DNA of 64,000 nucleotides. Source: Burkholderiales bacterium (GTDB taxonomy: Bacteria > Pseudomonadota > Gammaproteobacteria > Burkholderiales > SG8-39). Numbering within the stretch: position 1 is the first letter of the stretch; the number at the start of each line of letters is the position of its first letter. Positions 53,374 to 62,672 of the stretch are shown here, piece by piece. Made by a program: the position numbers and the translations under genes. The notes below the pieces were generated by a model. That model did not search any database. It saw only the letters and a program-made list of their open reading frames with translations, and had not been told where the DNA came from. The stretch spans positions 1-64,000 of the forward strand of contig JADGRQ010000008.1 of assembly GCA_017880775.1 (NCBI GenBank), in the 5' to 3' direction.

Positions 53374-54495
53374 TTACGCCTCGCCCCACACTTCGCGGGC
53401 GACATCGCGAACCAGAGCGAGCTTTGCCCGCTGGTTCTCCACCGAAATGTCGTTGCCGTGCACGGTGCTGGAGAACCCGCACTGCGGCGACAGGCACATC
53501 TGCTCGAGCGGCATGTGGCGCGCCGCCTCGTCGATGCGCCGCTTGATCGCATCCTTGGGTTCGAGTTCGCCGAGCTTGCTGGAAACCAGCCCCAGCACGA
53601 TGATCTTGCCCTTCGGCACGAAGCGCAACGGCGAGAAATCGCCCGAGCGGTAGTCATCGTATTCCAGGAAAATTCCGTCCACCGCGAGTTCGTTGAACAG
53701 CGCTTCGGCCACCGGGTCGTAGCCGCCTTCGGCGACCCAGGCGCTCTTGAAGTTCCCGCGGCACAGGTGGATGCCGACCGTCATGCCCTGCGGCTTGTCC
53801 TCGATTGCGGCGTTGATCAGGCGCGCGTAGGTGTGCGGCAGCGCGTCGGGGTCTTCGCCGCGTTTTCTCGCCGCCTCGCGCTGCTGCGGGTCGCACAGGT
53901 AGGCGAGGTTGGTGTCATCGAGCTGCACGTACGTGCACCCGGCGGCGCCAAGCGCAGCCAGTTCCTTGCGGTAGCACGCCGCGAGGTCGTCGAAGAACCC
54001 TTCCATGTCCGGATAGGCGTCCTTGCTGATCGCGCCGCGTCCGCCGCGGAAATGCACCATGGTCGGCGACGGGATGCAAACCTTCGGCGTGCCGTGCTTC
54101 ACCTGCGATTTCAGGTATGCAAAGTCCTCAACCTGGATCGGCTTCACGTGCCGCAGCTTGCCGCTCACTTCGAGCCGCGGCGGCGCAAAATCGACTTCAC
54201 CCTTGGCGGTATGGAACTTGGTGCCGATGCCGCCGTGCACCGAGACGCCTTCGAGCTGCTCGAGGAAGTCGATGTGAAAATAGGTGCGGCGGTACTCGCC
54301 GTCGGTGATTGCGCGCAGGCCGATGTCCTCCTGAAATTTCACGGCTTCCGCGATGGCGCGATCCTCGACCACGCGCAGCGCGGCTGCGTCGATCTCGCCG
54401 CGGGCCTTGCGTTCACGCGCATCGAGCAGGTATTTTGGACGCAGCAGGCTGCCGACGTGGTCGGCGCGGTACGGCGGGCGGTTTCTGGGTGTCAT
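53374..54495 (-). CDS. Cobalamin-independent methionine synthase-like protein (MetE C-terminal domain family)
   Basis: A 373-residue stand-alone MetE C-terminal-like TIM barrel. Zinc-ligand-like residues are GIHLCRGN (His, Cys) near 242-250 and the C-terminal QCGFSS cysteine. It begins RADHVGSLLRP, the family start. Such short proteins use other methyl donors or S-containing substrates than MetE. It is on the minus strand between the ABC transporter and the dehydrogenase genes. Confidence 0.82.
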   Translation of the reverse strand: MTPRNRPPYRADHVGSLLRPKYLLDARERKARGEIDAAALRVVEDRAIAEAVKFQEDIGLRAITDGEYRRTYFHIDFLEQLEGVSVHGGIGTKFHTAKGEVDFAPPRLEVSGKLRHVKPIQVEDFAYLKSQVKHGTPKVCIPSPTMVHFRGGRGAISKDAYPDMEGFFDDLAACYRKELAALGAAGCTYVQLDDTNLAYLCDPQQREAARKRGEDPDALPHTYARLINAAIEDKPQGMTVGIHLCRGNFKSAWVAEGGYDPVAEALFNELAVDGIFLEYDDYRSGDFSPLRFVPKGKIIVLGLVSSKLGELEPKDAIKRRIDEAARHMPLEQMCLSPQCGFSSTVHGNDISVENQRAKLALVRDVAREVWGEA

Positions 54496-54609
54496 GGCTG
54501 TAATTCTAACCCGCGTGGTAGAGTTTTCCTCCCACTTGTTGCCCAACCTCATCCCACTCTCCCCGGAGGAATCCATGTCCCAACGCCGGTCGCTCGAAGC
54601 GGGGCCCGC

Positions 54610-55530
54610 ATGAACATCGGGTTCATCGGATTGGGGGTCATGGGCCGCCACATGGCCGCGAACCTGCAGTCCGCCGGTCACGCGCTGCAGGTCAATGACG
54701 TGCGCCGCGACGCGGCGGCGCCGCTGCTGGCCGGCGGCGCGGTGTGGGCCGACGGCCCCGCACAAGCCGCGCGCGGAGCGCAGATTGTGTTTACCTCGCT
54801 GCCCGGGCCGGCGGAGGTCGAGGCCGTCGCGCTCGGCGAGGGCGGCCTGCTGGGGGCAATGCGTGCGGGATCCGCCTGGTTCGACCTGACCACGAACGCA
54901 CCAGAAGTTGTGCGCCGCCTGTGCGCGAAGTTCGCGCAGCGGGGGGTGCGCATGCTCGACGCCCCGGTGAGCGGCGGGCCCAAGGGCGCGCAGACGCGCA
55001 AGCTCGCGCTATGGGTGGGCGGCGACGCGCAGGCGTTCGAGCAGTACCTGCCCGTGCTGAAGGCGATCGGCGATGAGCCGTTTTACGTCGGCCCGATCGG
55101 CGCCGGCTCGGTGGCCAAGCTCGCGCATAACTGCGCGAGCTTTTCGGTGCAGACCGCGCTCGCGGAAATCTTTACGCTCGGCGTGAAGGCGGGCGTCGAG
55201 CCGCTCGCACTGTTCAGGGCGCTGCGCCAGGGCGCGACCGGGCGCAAGCGGACCTTCGACCGGCTTGCTGAGCAGTTCCTGCCCGGAAGCTACGATCCGC
55301 CGGCGTTCGCGCTACGCCTCGCGCACAAGGACATGGCGCTCGCCGCGGCGCTCGCGCGCGAGCATCAGGTGCCGATGCGCGTCGCCGAAATCGCAATGCA
55401 GGACATGACCGAGGCGCTCGAGCGCGGCTGGGGCGAGCGCGATGCGAGGGTTGCGATGACGTTGCAGGAAGAGCGCGCCGGCGTTGCAGCCCGGGTATCG
55501 GCCGATCAACTGCGCAAAGCAATGGAGTGA
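54610..55530 (+). CDS. NAD(P)-dependent beta-hydroxyacid dehydrogenase (HIBADH family)
   Basis: A 306-residue 3-hydroxyisobutyrate/tartronate semialdehyde reductase-like enzyme. Rossmann motif GFIGLGVMGRHMAANL at the N-terminus, substrate motif DAPVSGGPKGA at about 117-127, and the catalytic lysine in KLAHN near 174. The substrate is not readable. It is followed 3 bases later by an SDR gene, forming a small catabolic operon. Confidence 0.88.
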   Translation: MNIGFIGLGVMGRHMAANLQSAGHALQVNDVRRDAAAPLLAGGAVWADGPAQAARGAQIVFTSLPGPAEVEAVALGEGGLLGAMRAGSAWFDLTTNAPEVVRRLCAKFAQRGVRMLDAPVSGGPKGAQTRKLALWVGGDAQAFEQYLPVLKAIGDEPFYVGPIGAGSVAKLAHNCASFSVQTALAEIFTLGVKAGVEPLALFRALRQGATGRKRTFDRLAEQFLPGSYDPPAFALRLAHKDMALAAALAREHQVPMRVAEIAMQDMTEALERGWGERDARVAMTLQEERAGVAARVSADQLRKAME

Positions 55531-55533
55531 ATC

Positions 55534-56295
55534 ATGTTCGATCTGCATGGCAGGGTGGCAATCATCACCGGCGGCAACGGCGGCATCGGCCTGGGGATGG
55601 CGCACGGACTCGCCGCAGCCGGCGCGCGGGTGGTCATTGCCGGCCGCAACCGGGACAAATCGCTGGCGGCGGCGGCGCAGCTCGGCCGCAGTTCTGGTAA
55701 CGACGCGCTCGCCATCGAGGTCGACGTCACCAGCGAGAAATCCGTGGAGCAACTTGTCGAGCGCGCGCGAGACGAATGCGGCCGGCTGGACATACTGGTC
55801 AACAATGCAGGCATCAACATCCGCAAGCCGCCGCAGGACCTGTCGCACGCGGAATGGACACAGGTGCTCGATACGAACCTCACCAGCGCCTTTCTCTGTT
55901 CGCGCGCTGCGTATCCTGCAATGAAGGCCGCGGGCGCCGGCAAGATCATCAACATTGGCTCGATGATGTCGATCTTCGGCGCGGGGTTTGCGCCTGCCTA
56001 CGCGGCGAGCAAGGGCGGGATCGTGCAGTTCACCAAGGCCTGCGCGTCGGCATGGGGGCGCGACAATATCCAGGTGAACGCGGTGCTGCCCGGCTGGATC
56101 GACACCGATCTGACGCGCAGCGCGCGCAAGGAAGTCGAGGGGCTGCACGAAAACGTCCTCAGGCGAACGCCCGCTGCGCGCTGGGGCGAGCCAGGCGACT
56201 TCAACGGCATTGCGGTGTTTCTTTCCTCGAAAGCGTCGGATTTCATCACCGGCGCGGCGATCACCGTGGATGGCGGTTACTCGATTCAAGGCTGA
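55534..56295 (+). CDS. Short-chain dehydrogenase/reductase
   Basis: A 253-residue classical SDR. NAD-binding TGGNGGIGLGMA at about 11-22, NNAG near 87-90, and the catalytic Ser-Tyr-Lys set in GSMMSIFG and YAASKGG (Tyr about 154). The C-terminal TVDGGYSIQG is typical of the family. It is downstream of the hydroxyacid dehydrogenase and probably acts in the same pathway, related to 2-deoxy-gluconate or acyl-carrier type SDRs. Confidence 0.9.
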   Translation: MFDLHGRVAIITGGNGGIGLGMAHGLAAAGARVVIAGRNRDKSLAAAAQLGRSSGNDALAIEVDVTSEKSVEQLVERARDECGRLDILVNNAGINIRKPPQDLSHAEWTQVLDTNLTSAFLCSRAAYPAMKAAGAGKIINIGSMMSIFGAGFAPAYAASKGGIVQFTKACASAWGRDNIQVNAVLPGWIDTDLTRSARKEVEGLHENVLRRTPAARWGEPGDFNGIAVFLSSKASDFITGAAITVDGGYSIQG

Positions 56296-56318
56296 AATGG
56301 ACTATTTGAAGGAGCGAG

Positions 56319-57536
56319 ATGCGCTTTTACCTGGTTGACGACGATCCGGACATCCTGGCGCTGGTGGCCACGGTGCTGGAGCAGGCCGGCCACAGCGTGG
56401 AAGCATGCGGCTCGAGCACCCAGGCGCTGAACGAGATCCCGGTGCGGCGGCCCGATTGCGTCATCACCGACGTGATGATGCCGGAAATGGACGGGTTCGA
56501 GCTCACGCGCGAATTGCGCCGGCGGCCGGACCTCGCGGCGATGAAAATCATCGTGCTGTCGGCCAAGACCTATGACTTCGACCGCCGGCGCGCGCGCGAG
56601 CTGGGCGCCGACGGCTTCATCGCCAAGCCGGTCGGCAAGGACGAACTGCTCAAGCTGATCGACGAAATCATCTCCAGCCAGGTGGTGGTGACCTACTGGG
56701 GCGTGCACGGCACCCTGCCGGTCCCGGGACCGGCAAACGTGCGCTACGGGGGTAACACCTCCTGCGTGAGCGTGGAGGTGGGCGGCGAACCGCTGCTGAT
56801 ATTCGACTGCGGCACCGGCGTGAAACGGCTCTCCGACCACGTGATGGCGACCGGGGACCAGCGCCTGTCGGCGCGCATCTTCATCTCCCACACCCATTGG
56901 GATCACATCAACACCGTCCCGTTTTTCGCGCCGCTGTACGTGCGCGGCAACCAGATCGAGGTGTTCGGCCCGTACCAGGGCGACCTCACGATCGAACGCG
57001 CGATCAGCGCGCAGATGGAAAGCGTGTACTTCCCGGTCACGATCCGCGAGTTCGGCGCGCGCCTGATGTTCCGCGACCTGCGCGAGGAGACGCTCGAGTT
57101 CGGACCGGTGAAGATCGACACCATGCTGTTGAGGCATCCGGGCTACTGCCTGGGTTATCGCATCACGTCGCGCGGCCGCCGCATCTGCTACATCACCGAT
57201 AACGAGCTCTACCAGCCCGACGACAACCGGCACGACACGCGCTACGTGACGCAACTTGCGGATTTCGTCCACGGCGCCGACGTATTGATCACCGACACGA
57301 CCTATCGCGACCACGAGTACCCGTCGAAGGTGGATTGGGGGCACTCGAGCGTGAGCCAGGTCGCCAATCTCGCCGCGCGCGCCGAAGTGAAACGGCTGCA
57401 CCTGTTCCACCATGATCCCGACCAGACCGACGATGACATCGACCTGAAGCTCGTGGAAACGCGCGTGCAGCTGGTAAAGCTCGGCTCGGCCGTCGTGTGC
57501 GAGGCGCCGGCCGAAGGCTCGAAGCTGGTGCTGTGA
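56319..57536 (+). CDS. Response regulator fused to a metallo-beta-lactamase-fold hydrolase
   Basis: A 405-residue protein. Residues 1-118 are a receiver domain with DDD (7-9), phospho-acceptor D51 (VITDVMMPEMDG) and K103. The remaining 280 residues are an MBL-fold domain with the metal motif SHTHWDH, an upstream FDCGTG and later DTTY and HHD motifs. It resembles phosphodiesterase-type MBL enzymes rather than beta-lactamases. The stop overlaps the cyclase start by 4 bases, suggesting a phosphorylation-controlled partner of a nucleotide cyclase. Confidence 0.85.
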   Translation: MRFYLVDDDPDILALVATVLEQAGHSVEACGSSTQALNEIPVRRPDCVITDVMMPEMDGFELTRELRRRPDLAAMKIIVLSAKTYDFDRRRARELGADGFIAKPVGKDELLKLIDEIISSQVVVTYWGVHGTLPVPGPANVRYGGNTSCVSVEVGGEPLLIFDCGTGVKRLSDHVMATGDQRLSARIFISHTHWDHINTVPFFAPLYVRGNQIEVFGPYQGDLTIERAISAQMESVYFPVTIREFGARLMFRDLREETLEFGPVKIDTMLLRHPGYCLGYRITSRGRRICYITDNELYQPDDNRHDTRYVTQLADFVHGADVLITDTTYRDHEYPSKVDWGHSSVSQVANLAARAEVKRLHLFHHDPDQTDDDIDLKLVETRVQLVKLGSAVVCEAPAEGSKLVL

Positions 57537-59140
57537 CCGACGTGAGCAGCGCCGTGGATGCGGAGCGTGCGGGCTTCGAGATCCGCATCGAAGACAACCC
57601 GCGGCGCGTGCGCGTGATGTTCAACGGCGTGCCGGTTGCAGACAGCACGCATACCCGGGTGCTGTACGAGGGGCGCGACCCGCGGGTCATCTACTTTCCG
57701 CGCGCCGACGTGCGCATGGACCTGATGCACGCCACGCGCCAGCGCACCTATTGCCCGTTTCGCGGCAATGCTTCGTACTGGAATATCTCCGTCGGAGAGC
57801 GCACTGCGGAAAACGCGGCGTGGAGCTACGAGGAACCCTACGAGGAATCGGTGGCGATCAAGGGCCGCGTGGCCTTCTACGCGGACCGCGTGGACGCGGT
57901 CCTCGAGGAGGGCGGCGACGCCGCGCGCGCCAGGCCTCCCGTCCCGTCGGCGACGCCCAACCCGCTGCTGGACTGGCTACTGCGCGAAGCGCCGGCGGCG
58001 CCCTCCGCGCGCGACCTGGTCGAGCAGTTCGCGCACGCGATGCTGGCGGGCGGAATCCCGGTCTGGCGCATCTGGATCACGATCCGCACGCTGCATCCGC
58101 AGTTGATCGGCATCGGGTATGTATGGGAGGACAACGGCAAAGGTGTGCAGCAGACCGAGGTCGGGCGGGAGATCCTCGACGACCCGAGCTTTCTCGACAG
58201 TCCGGTGAAGCTGATTTTCGAGGGCGCCGGTGGCCTGCGGCGGCGCCTCGACGTTGCCGAACCGGTGCTCGACTTCCCGATTGTGCGCGAACTGCGCGAG
58301 CAGGGCGCGACCGATTACGTGGTGATGCCGTTCCCGTTTTCCGGCGGGCAGATCAACGGGTTTTCGATCGCGACCAAACGATCCGGTGGATTCACGACGG
58401 CCGACCTCGGGCACGTCTACGAAGTTCTGCCGCTTTTGTCGCGCATTTTCGAAGTGCACGCGATGCGCAGAAACGCGCTGAACCTGCTCGACGTCTATTT
58501 CGGCAAGCAGTCGGGTGCGAAAGTACTCGATGGGCTGGTCAGGCGCGGCGACGGCGAGGACGTGCATGCGGTGATCTGGTTTTCCGACCTGCGCGATTCG
58601 ACCCGCCTGGCCGAGTCGATGCCGCGCAGCGCGTTCCTGCGCCTGCTCGACCAGTTCTTCGAGTGTACCGCCGGCGCGGTGCTCGAGCACGGCGGCGAGG
58701 TGCTGCGCTTCATCGGCGATGCGTCACTCGCCATCTTCCCGATCTCCGCGGCCGCGGGCGATGCCGCGGTCGCCTCGCCGCTGGCGACACGCGCCTGCGA
58801 GAACGCGCTCGCGGCGGCAATCGAGGCCCAGGCGCGCCTGCGCTCGGTCAACGAGACGCGCGGCGCCGCCGCCGAGCCGACGCTCGGCATGGGCATCGGG
58901 CTGCACGTCGGCGAGGTGATGTACGGCAACATCGGCACGCCGGACCGCCTCGAGTTCAGCGTGATCGGCCAGGCCGCCAACGAGGCCGCCCGCATCGAGG
59001 GCATGTGCAAGGTACTCGACGCTTCGCTGGTGGTCTCCTCGGAGTTCGCGCGGCACGTTCCCGAGCGTCTGCGCCCGCTCGGGCGTCATGCGCTTCGCGG
59101 GGTCGGCGCCGCGCAGGAGCTCTATACGCTTCGCGTCTGA
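57533..59140 (+). CDS. DUF427 domain fused to a class III nucleotide cyclase
   Basis: A 535-residue soluble protein with a GTG start. Residues about 17-128 are a DUF427 beta domain (RTYCPFRGNASYW). A sensory-like linker follows (about 150-320). The C-terminal part is a class III adenylate/guanylate cyclase (about 340-535) with the metal aspartates in WFSDLRDSTRL and FIGDASLAIF and the GTPDRLEFSVIGQAANEAAR end. Product unknown. The pairing with the upstream MBL hydrolase suggests coupled making and breaking of a signal nucleotide. Confidence 0.85.
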   Translation: MTDVSSAVDAERAGFEIRIEDNPRRVRVMFNGVPVADSTHTRVLYEGRDPRVIYFPRADVRMDLMHATRQRTYCPFRGNASYWNISVGERTAENAAWSYEEPYEESVAIKGRVAFYADRVDAVLEEGGDAARARPPVPSATPNPLLDWLLREAPAAPSARDLVEQFAHAMLAGGIPVWRIWITIRTLHPQLIGIGYVWEDNGKGVQQTEVGREILDDPSFLDSPVKLIFEGAGGLRRRLDVAEPVLDFPIVRELREQGATDYVVMPFPFSGGQINGFSIATKRSGGFTTADLGHVYEVLPLLSRIFEVHAMRRNALNLLDVYFGKQSGAKVLDGLVRRGDGEDVHAVIWFSDLRDSTRLAESMPRSAFLRLLDQFFECTAGAVLEHGGEVLRFIGDASLAIFPISAAAGDAAVASPLATRACENALAAAIEAQARLRSVNETRGAAAEPTLGMGIGLHVGEVMYGNIGTPDRLEFSVIGQAANEAARIEGMCKVLDASLVVSSEFARHVPERLRPLGRHALRGVGAAQELYTLRV

Positions 59141-59176
59141 TTGCTTAGGCCGCCACGGCCTGCTAGCCTGCGCACG

Positions 59177-60157
59177 ATGCAATCCTGGTTCATCCAGGCC
59201 GCCGACGGCCAGACGACGATTGACCTGCGCGAGGTTGCGCAACCCGCACCCGGACACGGACAGGTCCTGGTGCGCATCCGCGCGGCGGGCCTGAATCGCG
59301 GCGAATTCATCGCCGCACACGGCCTGCACGCGAAGTCGGGCGGCGCGAAGCCCGCTGGACAGGAGGCCGCAGGCGAGATAACCGCCGTCGGGTCCGGTGT
59401 CACCGGGCTGAAGGCCGGCGACCGCGTGATGGGCCGCTGCCCCGGCGCGTTTTCGATCTATGCGCTTATGGATGTCCGCGAGACGGTCAAGGTGCCGGCG
59501 AATCTCTCTTGGGAAGAAGCGGCGGCGATTCCGCTGACCTTCATGGTGGTGCACGACATGCTGATCGCGCAGGGGCAGTTGAAGGCCGGCGAGTGGCTGC
59601 TGATCACCGGCGTCTCCTCGGGCGTCGGCGTTGCTTCCCTGCAGGCAGGAAAGGCCCTCGGCGCAAAGGTGATTGGCACCTCGGGATCGGCCGCGAAGCT
59701 CGAAAAACTGAAAGCGCTCGGCTTGGGTGTCGGCATTCAGACCCGCTCGAGCGATTTCCACGAAGCGGTGATGCAGGCGACCGGCGGGCGTGGTGTCGAT
59801 CTCGTCGTCAACAATGTCGGTGGATCGGTGTTCGCAGAGTGCGTGCGGTCGCTCGCGTTTGAAGGGCGGCTGGCGACCGTAGGCTACGTGGACGGGGTAT
59901 TGAAATCGGAAATCGATATCGAGGCGTTGCACGCCAAGCGCCTGAAGCTGTTCGGCGTATCCAACAAGCTACGCACGCCCGATCAGCGTGCGACCAGCGC
60001 ACGCGGTTTCGTTGCGGACCTGCTGCCCGCCATCGCAGACGGCCGTATCCGGCCCCTAATCGACCGCGTGTTTGCGTTCGAAGACTTGCCCGCCGCCAAG
60101 GCGCTGATGGAATCGAACGCGCACGTCGGCAAGATCGTGCTGCGCGCCCCCGCGTAG
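59177..60157 (+). CDS. Zinc-independent quinone oxidoreductase-type (MDR) dehydrogenase
   Basis: A 326-residue medium-chain dehydrogenase/reductase of the quinone oxidoreductase type. N-terminal GroES-like domain with GLNRGEF, then the NADP-binding VSSGVGVAS at about 149-157. The catalytic zinc ligands of alcohol dehydrogenase are absent. The start at 59177 has a TAGCCT box only 8 bases upstream, so the message may be leaderless. Convergent with the Bug receptor gene; a hairpin lies at the junction. Confidence 0.88.
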   Translation: MQSWFIQAADGQTTIDLREVAQPAPGHGQVLVRIRAAGLNRGEFIAAHGLHAKSGGAKPAGQEAAGEITAVGSGVTGLKAGDRVMGRCPGAFSIYALMDVRETVKVPANLSWEEAAAIPLTFMVVHDMLIAQGQLKAGEWLLITGVSSGVGVASLQAGKALGAKVIGTSGSAAKLEKLKALGLGVGIQTRSSDFHEAVMQATGGRGVDLVVNNVGGSVFAECVRSLAFEGRLATVGYVDGVLKSEIDIEALHAKRLKLFGVSNKLRTPDQRATSARGFVADLLPAIADGRIRPLIDRVFAFEDLPAAKALMESNAHVGKIVLRAPA

Positions 60158-60174
60158 GAAGCGAAGCGCTTCCT
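60156..60174. terminator. Shared hairpin between convergent genes
   Basis: AGGAAGCG (60156-60163) and CGCTTCCT (60167-60174) form a perfect 8-bp stem with a 3-base loop, overlapping both stop codons. The following plus-strand sequence ATTCTATTTTC is T-rich, fitting a terminator for the plus-strand gene; the minus side has no U-tract. Confidence 0.6.
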
Positions 60175-61135
60175 ATTCTATTTTCGCGCCGGTCTCACGC
60201 ACCAGCCGCTCCCACAGCTTCGCGTCCTCGCGCAGGAACACCGCGAATTCCTCCGGCGAGCGCGAGCCCGAGATATCCGTGCCTTCGCGCGCGAGCAACA
60301 GCTTCAATTCCGGCCGCTGCAGCACTTGGCTCGTCGCGCTGTACAGCCGTTTCAATACCTCAGCGGGAATTCCCGCGGGCGCGAAGAAGCCGTACCAGAA
60401 CGTGAGGTCGTAGTTGGCGAGCCCCGCTTCCTCCATGCCCGGCAATCCAGGCACGGCAGGGGAAGCGAAACGCGTGGTCACCGCGAGACCGCGCAGGCGG
60501 CGCGCCTGTATCAGCGGCAGCACCGATGGCGGCGTGGCGAAGGTGACCTGCGTATCGCCGGCGAGCACCGACTGCACCGCGGGGGCGCCGCCCTTGAACG
60601 GCACGTGCATCATCTCGACCCCGGCCATGCTCGAGAACAGAACCGCGCCGAGATGCGGTGCAGAACCGTTGCCGGAGGTGGCGTAGTTGAGTCTGCCTGG
60701 CGTCCTTTTCGCCTCCGCGATCAACTCGCGAATATTGTGCACCGGCAGCGACGGGTGCACCGCGACTACCAGCGGCGAGCTGGTCACCTTGGTGATCGGC
60801 GCGAAATCGCGCTCCGAGCTGTACCCGACGTTCGGATTGATGACCGGATTGACCGACATGCTGCTCGGGCTGGCGATCAGGATCGTGTAGCCGTCGGGGG
60901 CGGTTTTCGCCACGAACTCCGCGGCGAGGCTGGATCCGGCGCCAGGGCGGTTGTCGATGATGATGGTCTGACCCAGCACGCGGCCGAGCGGATCGCCGAT
61001 CGCGCGCGCGACGGTGTCTGCTGCGCCGCCCGGTGCGAAGCCGACTACGAGCCGGATCGGTTTGGTCGGGTAGCCCTGCGCGTACGCCGAGGCGCATCCC
61101 GCGAGAAGGGCGAGTAGGGCGATGTAGCGAATCAA
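60173..61135 (-). CDS. Tripartite tricarboxylate transporter substrate-binding protein (Bug family)
   Basis: A 320-residue periplasmic receptor. It has a lipobox-like signal (ALLAGCASAYAQ), then YPTKPIRLVVGFAPGG, the Bug signature, and a second conserved KTAPDGYTILI. The start is a TTG at 61135, chosen because it gives a proper signal peptide; no ATG fits. Bug receptors are greatly expanded in Betaproteobacteria and often stand alone, as here, without the TctA/TctB membrane genes. It starts 2 bases after the hdrB stop. Confidence 0.86.
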   Translation of the reverse strand: MIRYIALLALLAGCASAYAQGYPTKPIRLVVGFAPGGAADTVARAIGDPLGRVLGQTIIIDNRPGAGSSLAAEFVAKTAPDGYTILIASPSSMSVNPVINPNVGYSSERDFAPITKVTSSPLVVAVHPSLPVHNIRELIAEAKRTPGRLNYATSGNGSAPHLGAVLFSSMAGVEMMHVPFKGGAPAVQSVLAGDTQVTFATPPSVLPLIQARRLRGLAVTTRFASPAVPGLPGMEEAGLANYDLTFWYGFFAPAGIPAEVLKRLYSATSQVLQRPELKLLLAREGTDISGSRSPEEFAVFLREDAKLWERLVRETGAKIE

Positions 61136-61137
61136 CC

Positions 61138-62052
61138 CTACTTCTTCGCCGGCACGACTTTGACTGCAATTTCCTGAAGCTTGGTCGGTTTGATCACATG
61201 GCCATCGAGCCCCGCCTGCTTCGGCGTCGCGCCGTAGGCCACCGCCATCAGCTGCGAGTAGTATGCGACCGGCATGGCGAATTTGGTGCCGTAGCGCTTG
61301 TTGATGTCGGCCTGGTAGACCTCCACGTTGGCCTGGCACAGCGGGCACGGGGTGACGATCATGTCCGCGCCTTGATCGTAGGCCGATTCGACGATGTCCT
61401 TGATCTGCGCCTGGCTCTTCTCCGGTTCGGAAAAAGCGAGCGCGCCGCCGCAGCAGGTGACCTTCTGCTCGTATTTGGTGAGGGCTTCGCCGCCGACCGT
61501 TTCGACCAGCTTGTCGAGGTACAGCGGATTTTCGAACGATTCTCCCGCGATGCCGAACGGGCGGTTGGTCTGGCAGCCGACATAGCCGGCGAATTTCACA
61601 CCCTCGAGCGGCTTGACCACCGGTGCTCCGAGCTTCTCGTAGCCGAGATCCTCGATCAGCACTTCGACCATGTGGCGCACCGTGGTATTGCCTTTGTACT
61701 GAAGCCCGGCTTGTTTCAGCGCTTCATTGGTGTCGGCCATCAGCTGGCTCGAGGCGTCGAGCTTCTGCTTGGTCTCCTTGGCACCGAGCCAGCACGCCGC
61801 GCAGCTGGCGACCACGTCCTGCCCCGGGAGATGCTCCTCGGCGAGGGCGAAGTTGCGGGCATTCATCACGTGGCGCGCGAGCTCCCCGGACCCCGCGTAA
61901 CCGATCGAGGCGCCGCAGCAGTTCCAGTCGGGAATCGGCGTCATCTTCACATCGAGCGTAGCGCACATCGAATTGACCGAAGTGAGGTAGTTCGATGCCG
62001 AGCCCCTCAGCTGCGAAGAGCAGCCCGGGTAGAACGCGTATTCCTTCGTCAT
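61138..62052 (-). CDS. hdrB: Heterodisulfide reductase subunit B-like protein
   Basis: A 304-residue protein with two CCG domains that bind noncubane [4Fe-4S] clusters: CS..., NCCGAS, SCAAC in the first half, and CQ..., TCCGGA, CPLCQ in the second. It is the catalytic type of HdrB found with QmoAB in some sulfur-metabolising bacteria. It overlaps hdrC by 4 bases (ATGA). The Bug receptor gene follows. Confidence 0.9.
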   Translation of the reverse strand: MTKEYAFYPGCSSQLRGSASNYLTSVNSMCATLDVKMTPIPDWNCCGASIGYAGSGELARHVMNARNFALAEEHLPGQDVVASCAACWLGAKETKQKLDASSQLMADTNEALKQAGLQYKGNTTVRHMVEVLIEDLGYEKLGAPVVKPLEGVKFAGYVGCQTNRPFGIAGESFENPLYLDKLVETVGGEALTKYEQKVTCCGGALAFSEPEKSQAQIKDIVESAYDQGADMIVTPCPLCQANVEVYQADINKRYGTKFAMPVAYYSQLMAVAYGATPKQAGLDGHVIKPTKLQEIAVKVVPAKK

Positions 62053-62672
62053 TTGGCGAACCCCTTTCTGCGGTCTTCGATCTCGTAGGCTTTCTTCAGC
62101 ATTGCCTGGATGCCTTTGGCGTCCTTGCACCTGTGCGGGAACAACAGCTCGAACGGATTCATGCGTCTCGCGAGCAGCAGCTTCAGACCGGTGGCGCGCA
62201 TGTCCCAGAACTTCCCGATGCCGGACACGAAGCCGTCGCGGAAATACACCTGCAGCACCAGCTTCAGCTCGTTCACGCGGCCGGTGCGCGTGCAGTTGTC
62301 CCAGAACTGCAGGGAAAACTTCCGCGTCGGGTTCATCTTCGGCGCGAGCCCCAGCCTTTCCGCGTAGGTCGCCAGGCCGTGCATGATCTGCGTGATCGGC
62401 AGCTCGCGCGGGCAGCGCACCACGCAGTTGTAGCAGGAGGTGCACATCCACATCGAATCGGAGGACAACACCTCGTCGCGCTTGCCGGCGCGGATCATCA
62501 TGAAGATCTTCTGCGGCGAGTGCTCCCAGTCCGGGCCGAACGGGCACGACCCCGCGCACACGCCGCACTGCATGCACATCTTCACCCAGTCGCCTTCCTC
62601 GACGCGCTCTTCGACTTCGCGCAGGAAGTTATTGGTGTATTTGGCGAGCGCCTGCTCGTTCATCGCGCCCAT
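62049..62672 (-). CDS. hdrC: Heterodisulfide reductase subunit C-like protein
   Basis: A 207-residue HdrC-like ferredoxin protein with two [4Fe-4S] sets (CMQCGVCAGSCPFG near 31-44 and CTSCYNCVVRCPRE near 75-88). The start overlaps the upstream qmoB-like stop as TGATG. It links the QmoB-like protein to the HdrB subunit; a cytochrome b (HdrE-type) domain as in QmoC is absent, so membrane contact would need another subunit. Confidence 0.9.
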   Translation of the reverse strand: MGAMNEQALAKYTNNFLREVEERVEEGDWVKMCMQCGVCAGSCPFGPDWEHSPQKIFMMIRAGKRDEVLSSDSMWMCTSCYNCVVRCPRELPITQIMHGLATYAERLGLAPKMNPTRKFSLQFWDNCTRTGRVNELKLVLQVYFRDGFVSGIGKFWDMRATGLKLLLARRMNPFELLFPHRCKDAKGIQAMLKKAYEIEDRRKGFAK

